DNA of 64,000 nt, taken from Nymphaea colorata. Its lineage: Eukaryota > Streptophyta > Magnoliopsida > Nymphaeales > Nymphaeaceae. Positions 25,466-36,966 of the stretch are shown here, in pieces; the first letter of the stretch is position 1, and each line of letters begins with the position of its first letter. The stretch spans positions 2,074,503-2,138,502 of the forward strand of contig NC_045143.1 of NCBI RefSeq assembly GCF_008831285.2, in the 5' to 3' direction. Both the position numbers and the translations under genes were made by a program. The notes beneath the pieces were generated by a model that saw only the letters and a program-made list of their open reading frames with translations, did not search any database and had not been told where the DNA came from.

Positions 25466-25821
25466 GAAGTTGTTGAGGTATCCCAACCTCCCTCTCCTAT
25501 TGGGCGTTCTTCCTTTTCTTAAACCCTTTTTCTGGATCGGGTAAAATTTTTTAAAATTTACATTTAATTTTCAAATTTTTTTTTTTGAGGTTGGGGCAGA
25601 CCCATGCGGACCTCTCTCTCTTGAAAACACTTCTATGATACAAGAGTGGGAGTTCGGGAAAACACTTCGATGCTTAGATTCTAACTTTTTCGAACGTGAG
25701 AATACGCCCAGTTGGAAAGAGTATACAAGTTGGGCCAGGTAAGGAACATCGATGTTTATATATATATATATATATATATTTTACCCCTTAAGGGGAGTGC
25801 GGCCGACGCCATTGTACCACC

Positions 25822-28110
25822 ATTGGCACCGTAATATGTGTCAAGTTCATGTGAGACCTCGGGTTTGGATGTGGGCACAATCATAAAACTGCATATAGAA
25901 TTCGGGCCTGCTTAAATCATCAGGTCCACTTGTCAAATTTATTGGGCTAAATAATTTCAAATTCGGGTCAATAATTAGATGCATCGAATCTTTTAATGTT
26001 TAATGGAAATTAATGTTGACAATAGTGAAAGGAACTCACTTTCAGAGAAAAAACGGAAAATGAAATATTAATTGAAAAATATGCAATATTTACCGTCACC
26101 ATCCTTGTGAGCTGTGATATATATATATATATATATATATAAAAGCATTGGCTCATAGCAATATATTTCCTTATTCTTGAAAAATAATTTTCATCCATCG
26201 CTTAAAGGGCTGGATCCATGAACTTGAGCATCAATAAAGTACAAGTCTACAAAACTCCAGTTTTTGCATTACAAAAAAAATCTCTGGGCCAACGATAGCC
26301 GATCACTATGACCGAACCACGTAAAAAAAAGATTTGGATACTGAAAAAAATTTCGATATTTGATTATGAATTCATATCACATTTGGATATAAGAAACGAC
26401 ATCGAATCGAATTTAGAGTCAGATTTAACTAAATGTTGACCAAATTCAGATTCAAATTTGGTCAGGATAATAGCTTTAATTCGAATAAACATCTTGTAAC
26501 GAATGTCTATAATATAATTTGGGTTAGATCTAAAAGTTGGATTTGGATGTTAATTTAAAAAACAAATTCGGATCGGATTTGAAGTATGAATTCAGATTGT
26601 GGGTTTGGATATGATACCATTTGTTTTTTCATCCGAATTGAAATTCACATAAATGAATCTAAATATATAGATATTTGAAAAAACAGACATGGTAAGCATA
26701 CATCTGATTCCAATTGTTTCCCTAATGTTGCCTACAGCTTAGGAACTAAATACAAAAAGCCCTTCAAGTTTGTTCATGGATTATTGAAAATTTTAAAGGA
26801 ATAAAGAAAAAAAGAGTAAATTCCTAAAAGTGCTTACTTGTAATGGAGTTTACTTTGGGGTATTCCAATGTGAATTTTCATGTTATAGAATTTAAATTCA
26901 AACATATTATCGATTTTTATAAAAAGAAAACAAATCCTAACTTAGTGACAATAGGGTACACTCATGAAATACTATTGTTTTACAAATCACACCCAATTTC
27001 TCGAGTAATTTTTCTGATTTCTGGGACATATTCATAGAATATTAACACAGGATTGCTGACACCAAATAATATTATCAGTTGTTATTGTTTCCTAAATAAA
27101 CATACATTTTAAAAGTAATGTTGACATTATCAAGAAGTATAATCCATTAATTTGGCGTTGAAAAAAAGACGGGAGAAATATCTAGATATTCTTATAAAAA
27201 GAGATGTATAAATATTAATACCTACACTCTACACTCCTTAAGGTTGATGATGGTCTTCCATATTAAAAAAAGACGTTAGATTTTTACTTGTTTTTTTTTT
27301 TTAAATATGGTATTAAAGCAGGAAGATCCCCATATGTTGCACGAGAAAATAAAGCGCATTATGCAAGTGTTTAACGTTATTAAATAAAAATTTCACAATA
27401 AAGTGAAGGTCGTCATTGATAAAAGATAATTTTGTGACCTATAAGGGAATTATATTGTGGAGGTCAAGATGGCAAAAATAAAAAAAAAATCGGTAGAAAT
27501 ATGATTTCTTGGAGTTTTCAAGTATGTCTAGTATGACTTGGAGGTGAAAATGGAAAGTGTCATGTTAAGGTTGTAAAAAAAAATCTTCTCAATAAAAGAA
27601 ACGACGTTATTATTGTTAAAGATAATGTGATGACTTATAAGAGAACGACATCTATAAAAGCTAATATGTAATAAAAATAATAATAACATTGTTATCAACG
27701 AGGGTGGTCATCCACCTGAATTTGCAAAAAAAAAAAATCAAGTTTCTTGACTTTATTGTAAGAGAATGATATCTATAAAAATAAAGAAACCAACAAAAAT
27801 AATAATTACATTGTTATCAACAAATAAATTCGGCGACCCAAAGTTGTAAAAAAAATAAAGAGATATCTAGAGATTATTACAAACAGAGAGTATAAATATC
27901 AAATTAAACATTATGATCTTTAGGGCCAATGGTGGCCTTCCGTGGTGGAAAACCATGTTAAATCTCATGCTTTCATTATTTTTTTTTATGTATTTTTAAC
28001 AATATCCAAGTACATGTATTTTTTATATCTTTGAAGAAAAAAAACATGAGTCATCAATGAATGTTAGATGCTAGCAAAACTACGCTGACTTACTGGCCTT
28101 CGTGAAGCTT
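25822..28110 (+). repeat. Dispersed repeat family, copy B
   Basis: Copy B matches copy A from CCATTGGCACCGTAATAT through the TA tract, the TGGTATTAAAGC motif (27308-27319, one change from copies A and C) and the AATAATAATA blocks. It then reaches the ACATGAGTCAT end at about 28040. It diverges from copy A by substitutions and indels. After about 28110 it gives way to a MITE-like element. Confidence 0.85.
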
Positions 28111-28111
28111 A

Positions 28112-28552
28112 GGGATGTCAATGGATCAGATATATCCTTAATTATGTCTGCTTTTTCGGATATCCACATATTCAGGTTTAGATTCGAATTCAAATAAAGA
28201 AAAGTCATATTCGGATATCCACATATTCAGGTTCAGATTCGAATTCAAATAAAGAAAAGTCATATCCGAATCCGAATCTGATTTTTGTATTATATCCAAA
28301 CCCGAATCCGAATTTTGAACCGAATTTTGTCAATTTTCAAAATTTGATAGCATTAGATACAATATGTTTGTCTAAAAATGAATCCGATCCGAATCTAATT
28401 AGATATTTATGTATATTCGAATCCGATCGGATGTCAGTTATTAAATCCGAATTCGATCCAATTTCTTAATCGGATATTAATTTTTTTCCATATATGATTT
28501 TTTTCAATCGGTTTGGTCGGATGTCCGATTCAAATTGGATATATTGACATCC
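28112..28552. mobile_element. MITE-like element with short terminal inverted repeats
   Basis: It begins GGGATGTCAAT and ends ATTGACATCC, inverted termini of about 10 bases. The interior is rich in ATCCGAATCC words with no coding frame. A 55-bp unit beginning TTCGGATATCCACATATTCA is duplicated in tandem at 28155-28209 and 28210-28264. Shorter relatives occur near 33830-34074 and 56707-57150. Target duplications were not established. Confidence 0.7.
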
Positions 28553-28650
28553 ATAATGATGGGTAGGAGTGAGGTGCTTAATTCAGCTGTCTATTCTTAG
28601 CTCCATGGGTTTATGCGTTGCAGCTTCCCAATTAAAGAAATGGAAGCAAC

Positions 28651-28857
28651 AGAGATGCTTGCTACTTTAGCATTCAATTATAAACAAAGATGATGCTTAT
28701 ATGAGAAAGTATTGAAAGAAAAGGTGATTCTAGTTGAAAAGATGTCTTTGATTAAAAAACGCTTACCTTTTCAACTAGAATCACCTTTTCTTTTAATACT
28801 TTCTCATATAAGCATCATCTTTGTTTACAATTAAATGCTAAAGTAGCAAGCATCTCT
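28651..28857. repeat. Compact hairpin, two 91-bp arms and a 25-base loop
   Basis: The left arm 28651-28741 (AGAGATGCTTGCTACTTTAG...) and right arm 28767-28857 are reverse complements with about three mismatches in 91. A partial third copy of the right arm lies at about 28935-28991 in direct orientation. A transcript would fold into a long stem of microRNA- or siRNA-precursor shape. No gene is visible in it. Confidence 0.92.
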
Positions 28858-29297
28858 TTTGATAATGCCAGTGCGTTCACTAAGTTGTGTGTGTTGCAGT
28901 TAGCTTGGTGGATTCCTGGAGATTGCTTCGCCCCCTTTCCAACTAGAATCACCTTTTCTTTTATTTCTTTCTCATATAAGCTTCATCTTTGGTGCAAAAC
29001 TCATCTTCCTTTGATAAACATATTCGCAACCATTCCTTACACACAAGAACAGGGAATGGTTTCATAATATTAACAAAATCCCTAAGCAATTACATTGTCA
29101 ACAATGTAGCGGGAAGCTCACGAATTCACGCGTTCTAGGTACTTGCGATCGATGGCAAAACAATGGTGTCAAGACGTATTGAATTTACACGTTGAACCAA
29201 AGTGCTGGGAACCTGAGACTTCTGAGCAGACAGTATTAGTACCTAAGCTGTATCTCATCACTGTGCCGGTCAGTGAGTTGCCAAATCTGCATCCCTC

Positions 29298-31000
29298 TTA
29301 TTGAAGCAGCCATTCCTTGTTCTTCCGCAGACGATCGTTGTAGCTATCCATCACAGCAGAACTCGTTTTCTTTGTTTCTTCACTGGTCATCTCTTTAAAC
29401 CTCATGATGCGAATTTATGAATGTATTTTTCATAATCTGGTTACTGAAAAAAATATCTTACTGGATTGAATCAATTTTCTGAAAAAACTTAAACATTCAT
29501 CACCAGATATTCTTAATTACTGTAACTTGAGCGGCCTCCTAAAGTTGAGTACTGCCGCTGAAAGTACCTGCAGTAATGCATATTCTGTAGCTACTAAGTA
29601 AAATCCGGTGGTGGGATGCTTACTACAGATTACGGTGCGTAGAATCTCTGCACAGTTCATTGAATAACGTAGTTAAAAAACAAAAGGTACACGCGTTGAA
29701 CCAAAGGCTGCGAGAGGGAGCAAGGTAGAGGCAGAAAGCGATCTAAATAGACAGGAACAGAAAACTAAGATGAGAGAGAATACAAATGGAGCATCACTTC
29801 TTCTTCCTGGACAAAGATCTACTGCCAACCTGCCTGGCAGCAAGATGAAGGCCACCAAGATGAGCATTGAGCCGACTGTTTTCTGACGCATAGAAACTGC
29901 AGCAATTCCATTCTCATCCTCTAATCTCAATGACATACTTGAGATGTTTTCATTGGAGCCAGACTCTTGTATGGACCCTAGGCAAGCACCTAATGGCTGC
30001 AAGATGCCTTCTGTGGAACTAGAAGCCAAGGATTGTGCAACATAGTTGGAGTAGTGCATAATTGATTTTGCAGTCTCCCTCCTCTGGAATTAAATGGCCA
30101 CTGTCATTCATGTATTGCTTATTAGCAAATATGACTGTCTCCCCTACTTTGAAAGTAAATGATCAGTGATATTCATCTACTGCTTATTAACAAATATGAC
30201 ATTTAAGATGCACGCCAAGAACTACAAAGTCTTTTTTGATGGATCGCAGATCAATCGAGTCCCTCAAAGTAGTGACTTCCACAACATAATCTTCCCTATG
30301 CAGTGTTTTGCTGCCACAATCTTCCAAGGATTAGATGTTACATGGTTCAATTGCACAAATGATGGGAGAAGAGCAAATGTCTGTGGCCTTGTGTGCCATT
30401 TGGTCGGAATAAATTGAAGTGTGCATTAAGGGATGCGTGAACTTAAAAAATCGAGGTGTATAATTCATCAAAATTTAATAGGTAAAAGCGAAAAACAAAG
30501 TTTTTCTTCTATCCATAAACATGATCAAATTAAGGCATGACTTACAACCAGCTGGAAATAAACCTCGACCATGATGATCTGGAGACGGATTTTGACCAAT
30601 GTTGTGATCGCGATCTCGCTTCTGAAAGCTCGACTCTGTTAATAAATTTCCGTCGATCTGATCAAATGCGTATTTTCTGCACTGCTTGGCATGTGCAAAG
30701 TTCAACCATGTAAGAGTTCGATATCCATGCCAATGACACGCCTGTCACCGAAATCTCTGTCGCGCTGATGATAACTTCATAAATGATTCCACCATCATGA
30801 TAGTTCTACATTGAGAAGAGGGATTCCCATTATTTATCTCTATACCGGTGCAGTTTTTCTTCACCGCTGCTTCCTAGACAATGTTTTTGACAAACCCTGA
30901 AAATTCCAAAGATGATGCATAGGAGCAAGAATGCTCCACCAAATGGAACAACCACCAAGGTGAAAGACATTTCTTCTCACTTCCAAGCCTTAAACAAGAT
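29298..31000 (-). other. Unrecognised gene-like fragments on the minus strand
   Basis: Several short frames look more protein-like than random. At 29298-29405 there are 35 codons rich in charged residues (contains SYNDRLRKNKEWLLQ) before a stop. At 29673-30059 a frame with a hydrophobic segment (SMLILVAFILLPG) follows a possible acceptor, TTTAATTCCAG, near 30085. At about 30840-30970 a Met-initiated 46-residue frame has a clear membrane segment (GGAFLLLCIIFGIFRV), with a stop just upstream in frame. I could not join them into one gene or recognise a family. They may be exons, a decayed gene, or chance. Confidence 0.25.
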
Positions 31001-31525
31001 CCCATATTATGGCGCGAGTATATGACATCTCCCTCCCGAGAGATGAGCCAAGCCAGTTGAGGGACACTAGTTGTAAAATTTTTAAGTTGTTTTCAGTGAA
31101 AATTAATTACAACTTTAGAACGAACTGTTCTTGTTACCAAGTGACCCTTTTGAGGAACCAGTTCAAGAGTTTAGAACAAATTTGTGAAAGACGAACAATA
31201 TGTTATTGTTACGGTGCATGATGGACACAAACACGAACAATTCTTTTCCTTTCTTTTGTTTGCTGTACAAACAAGCTTTTGTGGTAAGACACCCATTCAT
31301 TTCTTTCGCTAGTAAGACACCCTTGCTGTGTAACCAAGTGATGGCTCTTTTTCCATTCCTTTCATATAGGAATGGGGTGACCCCTTTTTGACTTCACAAC
31401 CTTCCACAGTTAACTTCTCTTTCCAATTTTGAAAAGTATCTCTTCGTCACAGTAAACAGTATCCCATGTTATGGCAAGAATATATGACATCTCCCTCCCC
31501 GGGGATGAGCCAGTTGAGGGACACT
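30994..31525. repeat. Direct repeat of about 75 bp, copies 455 bp apart
   Basis: The copies at about 30994-31070 and 31449-31522 share TATATGACATCTCCCTCCC and GAGGGACACTAGTT. The stretch between has no recognised gene. Confidence 0.8.
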
Positions 31526-31626
31526 AGTTATAAAATTTGAAATTCTTAAGGGGCATCAAATATGCAAATTAAAAATTGTTTAATTTGTTTTCCTTCACAA
31601 AAAATTTCTGGCTACATTCTTGCTTG

Positions 31627-33545
31627 TGATATATATATATATAATTTTCATCCATTGCTTAAATGGCTGGACCCATGAACATGAGCATCAATAAAATACA
31701 AGTCTACAAAGCTCAGTTTTGCATTACAAAAAAAATCTCCATTTTGTGGGCCAACGGTAGCCTATCATTATGACCGAACCACATAAAAGAAAAAGATTTG
31801 GATACTGAAAAGCATTTTGATATTTGATTATGAATTCATATCACATTCGGATATAAGAAATGGCATCCGATCGAATTTAGAGTCAGATTTAAGTAAATGT
31901 TGACCAGATTTGGATTCAGATTTGGTCAGGATAATAGTTTTAATTTGAATAAATATCTTGTAGATGTCTATAATATGGTTTGGATTAGATCTAAAAGTGG
32001 GATTCAGATGTTAATTTAAAAACCAAATTCGGATCAGGTTTGAATTATGAATTCAGATTTTGTGTTTGGATATGATATCATTTTTTTTTCATCCGAACTG
32101 AAATTCATATTTGAATCTAAATATGTAGATATTTAGAAAAACGGATATGTTAAGTATACATCTAATTCCAATTATATCTTTAAGAATTGCCTACGGCTTA
32201 GGAACTAAATACAGAAGCCCTTCAAGTTTGTTCATGGATTATTGAAAAAATTAAAGGAATAAAGGAAGAGTAAATTCGTAAATGTGCCTACATGTGAATT
32301 GTGAATTTGCATGTTATAAAATTTAAATCCAAGCATATTATCGGTCTTTGTAGAAAGAAAAAAAATCATAACTTAATGACAATAAGGTAGACTCATGGAT
32401 TACTAGTGTTTTTACAAATCAGGCTCAATTTCTCGAGGAATTTTTTCTGATTTCTGGGACAAATTCATAGAATATTGACACAGGGTTGCTGTCACCGTAC
32501 ACCTCTAAAAGATGTTCTTGGTAGATCCGAGACTTAAAGCATAGGAGGGAAATGATGCGTACGTTTGATTTTTATTTTTATTTTTTAAATATGGTATTAG
32601 AGCAAGAAGATCCCCATATGGTGCACAAGAAAATAAAGAGCATTATGCAAATGTTTAACGTTGTTAAATAAAATTTTCACAATAAAATGAAGGTTATCGT
32701 TGATAAAAAATAATTTTGTGACCTAAAAGGGAATTATATTGTGGAGGTGAAGATGGACACATAGCATTATTATCAACAAAGAGGGTCGTTGACTCGTTGC
32801 AAAAAAAGAAAAAGAAAAAGAAAAACAAAAACAAAATCGGTCAGTAGAAATATAATCTCTTGGATTTTTTAAGTATGTCTTGGACGTAAAAAAGGAAAGT
32901 GTTATGCAAATGATTTAATGCTATCGAACGTAATGTGGCGACTTTTAAAAAATGATGTCTATAAAAGTAAAGATGTAATAAAAATTAATAAAATTGTTAT
33001 CAACAAGGAAGGTCATCCACCTGAATTTGCAAGGAAATTGTGTTTCTCGAGATTATTGTAAACTGTGAGTGTAAATATCAAATCTAACAATATTGATGTT
33101 CTCCAATGTAACTAACATTTTTGCTCAATAAAAGAAATGTTTGGGGATATTTTGCAATCTATAAGGGAATGATATCTATAGGAATGAAGAAGCCACCAAA
33201 AATAATAATAGCATCACTATCAACAAAGAGATTCGTCAACCTAAAAATGTAAAAATCATCAAAGAGATATCTAAAGAATATTGTAAACAAAAGTATAAAT
33301 ATCAGATCTCATGCTAATTGATCCTTCAGGCCCATGGTGGCCTTCTGTGGTGAAAAACCATGTTAAATCACATGTAATCTCATGTTTTCATTATTTTTTA
33401 TGTATTTTTAACAACATCCAATTGTGTTGCATGTATTTTTTTATATCTTTTAGGCAAAAAAAAAAAAAAAACACGAGTCATCAATAAATGTGAGAAAAAC
33501 TATGCTGACTTACTAGCCTTCATCGATAAAAGTGGAGTTATATCT
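31627..33545 (+). repeat. Dispersed repeat family, copy C (5' truncated)
   Basis: Copy C enters the family at the TA tract and lacks the first 300 bases of copies A and B. It carries the TGGTATTAGAGC motif at 32592-32603 and the AATAATAATA blocks, and ends near ATAAAAGTGGAGTTA, also seen in copy A. No coding frame. Confidence 0.85.
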
Positions 33546-34099
33546 ACGCACCATGCAATAAAGTTTTATACATTTGAAACATTTAAAAGTTATTAAATTA
33601 ATGTCTCTCACGCAATAAAATGTTCAGTAGGAGGAAAACCTTTGCCCCCATGACATAGCTGGAAAAGGTTGGCCATGAGATCGTCAGACCATAAGCAAGG
33701 GCACATGCACATGCACATGCACATATGAAAGCTGAAGATGGAGACATTCGGCCACAAACATGTGGTATTTGATTAGCTTACAAATAAGCGCACAAAATTA
33801 AAACTTCATCCACCCCCCAATTCAGATTCAAATTCACATTCAAAATGTAATAGAATTATATAATAGGATATTTGTCCAAAAATAAATCCGATCCAAATCC
33901 ATATGGATCAGATATTTATGTATATCTGAATATGATTCCAAATCTGATCAGATATCGTTTCTTAAATCCGATCGGATCTGATTTTTTTAATCAGATATTA
34001 AATTTCTTTTTAAATACGACTGTTTCATATCGATTCGGCTAGATATGCAATTCAAATCAGATATATTGACATTCCTACTGATCCAATTGCACCTTCATT

Positions 34100-34521
34100 G
34101 TCATATGGTTCCATGGATATATGTGCTCTTACATATCACTTTCAGAGCCTCCCATATGGTAAATGACAAATTATAACTTAGTCATACTAGAGATGCAATG
34201 ACATGTACCATGGATGGTGACATGATTGTGACTTGGAAAGGATTAAAGGCATTCATTGGGCGTCCATTATAGAAAAAATTAGGTGCTATATCTCACCAAA
34301 TTAAGAATTAGGTGCTTTTGGACCAGAATACCACATTTTTTTTTTTTATAATGGATGCCCAATGAATGCCTTTAATCCTTTCCAAGTCACAATCATGTCG
34401 CCATCCATGGTACATGTCATAGCATCACTAGTATGACTGAGACATAATAATTTGTCATTTACCATACGGGAGGCTCTGAAAGTGATATGTAAGAGCACAT
34501 ATATCCATGGAACCATATGAC
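34100..34521. repeat. Foldback hairpin, arms of about 172 bp, loop of 77 bases
   Basis: The left arm 34100-34270 and right arm 34348-34521 are reverse complements with a few substitutions and a 3-base indel. The outer ends read GTCATATGGTTCCATGG. The loop carries AGGTGCTATATCTC and a T run of about 13. No open frame of note. Confidence 0.92.
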
Positions 34522-35537
34522 CAGAGACAAGCCAAGCTACCCAAGGTAATACATTCATATATCAAGTTATGTATGACTGTGAAATTTATTGCCTCTTGCC
34601 AGATACACAACCATGATCTTTATCTTCTCTCTATCTATGTATGACAATAACTCTATAGATTATGCAATATTGATAATATATTGGACCTCGACATGTGATG
34701 CACCAACTCGATCGGTTTGACGCGAATTCTTGTGAATGATTAAAACAAAGGAATATTATGAAAATGCGGGAAAATGAAAACAGAATGCATGCAGTGAATG
34801 AAATTTGAGTTTGTTATTTTCATTTTTGAGATGTCAGCAACAGGAAAATCCTGGTTTTTTTTTTTTTTTAAATGTAAGAGAGTCAGAGACTCTCCTCCTA
34901 GTTAAAATTAATTTCGTATATATATTAACTGCTACTCGCCATCCAATTGAATATTCATTTCTTGCTTTGTATATAATATCTCCGCTTGGTGGAGTCTGCC
35001 ACTCTCAGAGCTCAATTATTCAACCAATTTTGCGTCGGCTGCCCTTTTTCTTCATGCGCCTCGCAAAGTGGTGCGTCTCCTTTGCTTTAATTTAATTAGG
35101 AGGAGTCTCTCTTACATTTCCTTATCGACACTATGTTTACTGTAATCCTTTCTACAGGTTGTTCGATTTTTTGTTTCTGAAAAAACAGGATTGTCCTGTT
35201 CCTGGCTTCTCAAGAATGAAAATAGTAAACGCAAATTTCAAAACAGTGAAACCGCATGCATTCTGTGTTAATTTTCTCGCATTTTCACCAATGAAGCATC
35301 TTCTAACTGTTCAAGGCTGTCCGTTTGCCGAGTCTTCTATTTAACCACGAGGACATTTTGGTCATTTCTTACCTATAACACATGGTCACTTGTTAGGGAT
35401 CATAACTTATAACCTGCTCCCTTGCAGGTGCACCAAATTCTCTAAGCCCAAGATTTTTAAGTAATCTTTTACAAAATAAAGTGTAACATTTTGTTTTATT
35501 TTATTTTATTTTCTTGCATTTATTTTGGTGGATGCAG
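34522..35537. other. Region between a hairpin and the FMO pseudogene
   Basis: FMO exons 1-3 would be expected here upstream of the pseudogene exon 4, but none can be found. There are T runs (34852-34869) and a GACATTTTGGTCATTTCT word common in plant repeats near 35350. No gene recognised. Confidence 0.6.
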
Positions 35538-36170
35538 AGATGGGGACTCTGCAAGTTGGTGGCGATTTGCTTAAAATGGCAGCTTCCACTGAAGAAGTAT
35601 GGCATTTTGCCTGAAGGAAGCTTCTTCCAACACATTGCCTCATGTCATATTCTCGCTCTTCCCCACAACTTCTACAATCATGTAGAGGTGAGGCAGGAAG
35701 AATCATCATAAAGAAATCTGCAAGTTGGGGATTCTGTGAGAAGGGCCTTGTTGTTGAGAGTGCAGCAGAAGATCAGAAGCAGGAGTTGGCGGAGGCCGAC
35801 TTGGTGATCCTTGCCACTGGCTACAAAAGCTATCAGAAGCTCATGGACCTATTTGAGTATTCACTATACCATCAATACTTGTTACCAGGATTGGAGCATG
35901 GCATTCTTCCTCTACACAGGTATTTTCTTTAAAAAACACAAGATTGATTTTTGTTTACTTTTTAGATCCTTGGTTTCTGAAGCAGGTTAAGTGCTAAGTT
36001 TCTTCGTTGCCAATAGAGAATGCATCCATCCACGGATTCCCAAACTGGCGATCATTGGATACACGGAGGCATATCAAATCTCTTCGAGTCGGACAAGTTC
36101 GATGGTTGGTCTGTTTCCTCGCCGGCGGTTTCCGGCTGCCGACACCAAGGAAATGGAAGAAGAAATTAAA
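35538..36170 (+). pseudogene. FMO1-like pseudogene, copy 2 (exons 4-5 only)
   Basis: An exon 4 homologue, 35538-35919, keeps its acceptor (GATGCAG) and donor. It has a 5-base insertion at about 35690, in the codons equivalent to HVEAGR of copy 3, which shifts the frame; the rest reads on in another frame (contains LVILATGYKS). An exon 5 homologue starts at 36017 (ECIHPRIPKLAIIGYTE). It loses frame through small deletions near 36065-36100 and stops matching after about 36170, without the last 70 residues. Exons 1-3 are absent. It resembles copy 3 most, which fits a partial duplication just upstream of that gene. Confidence 0.93.
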
Positions 36171-36286
36171 CTGTTCAAAGCTTTTCGGGTCATAAAATAT
36201 TGAAATCTGACTTATATATCTTTTCTTTGTTTTGATTTATAGATTTTTTGGACCTTTATAGACAACAAAAATCTCGAAATTGCTCG

Positions 36287-36749
36287 TTGACCAAATATAC
36301 TTATGCACAAGAGCAAGGAAGAAAAAAGAAAGAGAGAAAGAGCCGACAAAATGGAAAATGCCTTAAGAAATTGGTTGACAAATAAGAAAGGAAAATGAAA
36401 CATGATATATATATATATATATAAAAGCTGAATATCTTGAAGTACTTTTTCGATCAACTTGATTGATAGTTTACTAAACATTACGTACAGCGCTACGTCC
36501 TGAACCTCAAAGTAATAGTTTCGTATTGTTGACAGCACGCCTTAACACGTGTTCCCATTAAATTATTCGTCAAGTTGATGTAATGAATGAACTTGGTATT
36601 TGCTTAGCATATCAAATCAGACGATAAGATGATGAGTTTGCCTTTTTTGGTTAGCTATTTTGTAATTGAGATGATAAATGGCCATTAGTGAGTAGCTCTT
36701 TTTTTTTTTTTAATCTACATAGACTTTGAACCCATATTGGCCAAGTCAA
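36287..36749. promoter_or_regulatory. Four W-box cores upstream of FMO copy 3
   Basis: TTGACC is at 36287-36292, TTGACA at 36375-36380 and 36529-36534, and AGTCAA (TTGACT on the minus strand) at 36744-36749. WRKY proteins bind TTGAC cores, and two WRKY genes lie 11-25 kb downstream. Only the first and last have the full TTGAC(C/T) form. Such cores are short and can occur by chance. Confidence 0.4.
36405..36422. repeat. Short (TA)n microsatellite
   Basis: A run of about nine TA units between the FMO pseudogene and FMO copy 3. Confidence 0.9.
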
Positions 36750-36890
36750 TGGAAAATAAACAATGAAAAATAGAATCACAATCTACTTCACATGAAAGTG
36801 ATTTGCCGTTGAATTTAATCTAAATTTGATAGAAGACTTCTCTACTTCTCTTTGAGAACGGTCAGAAGCTTTTTTTTTTTTAATCTCTTT

Positions 36891-36897
36891 TATAAAA
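36891..36897 (+). promoter_or_regulatory. Probable TATA box of FMO copy 3
   Basis: TATAAAA lies 70 bases before the start codon, at the end of a T-rich tract. The spacing suits a short leader. Confidence 0.55.
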
Positions 36898-36966
36898 CAA
36901 ACCGAAGAGATACGCGAACTTCCCATTGCTTCATTGCTCCATCCTCTCCCTCCGGCGACTTTTCTG

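Larger units (their letters stand above)
23240..25821. other. Repeat-rich intergenic stretch, no firm gene
   Basis: It holds a GGCC/TCGGG-rich degenerate element (23380-23815) and a TC microsatellite (24294-24317). A minus frame of 131 codons at 23928-24323 is one I do not recognise; it begins in the microsatellite. A CCCCGTTTGATTA motif near 25075 occurs with an inverted partner, GTAATCAAAC, near 25141, as in small MITEs. There is also a short tandem array at 25270-25465. Nothing here is convincing as an intact gene. Confidence 0.55.

Noticed and set aside
25117..25476. 119-codon frame rich in Ser, Pro and His
   Set aside because: The frame is kept open by a three-unit tandem repeat of low-complexity DNA; no start context, intron or family supports it.
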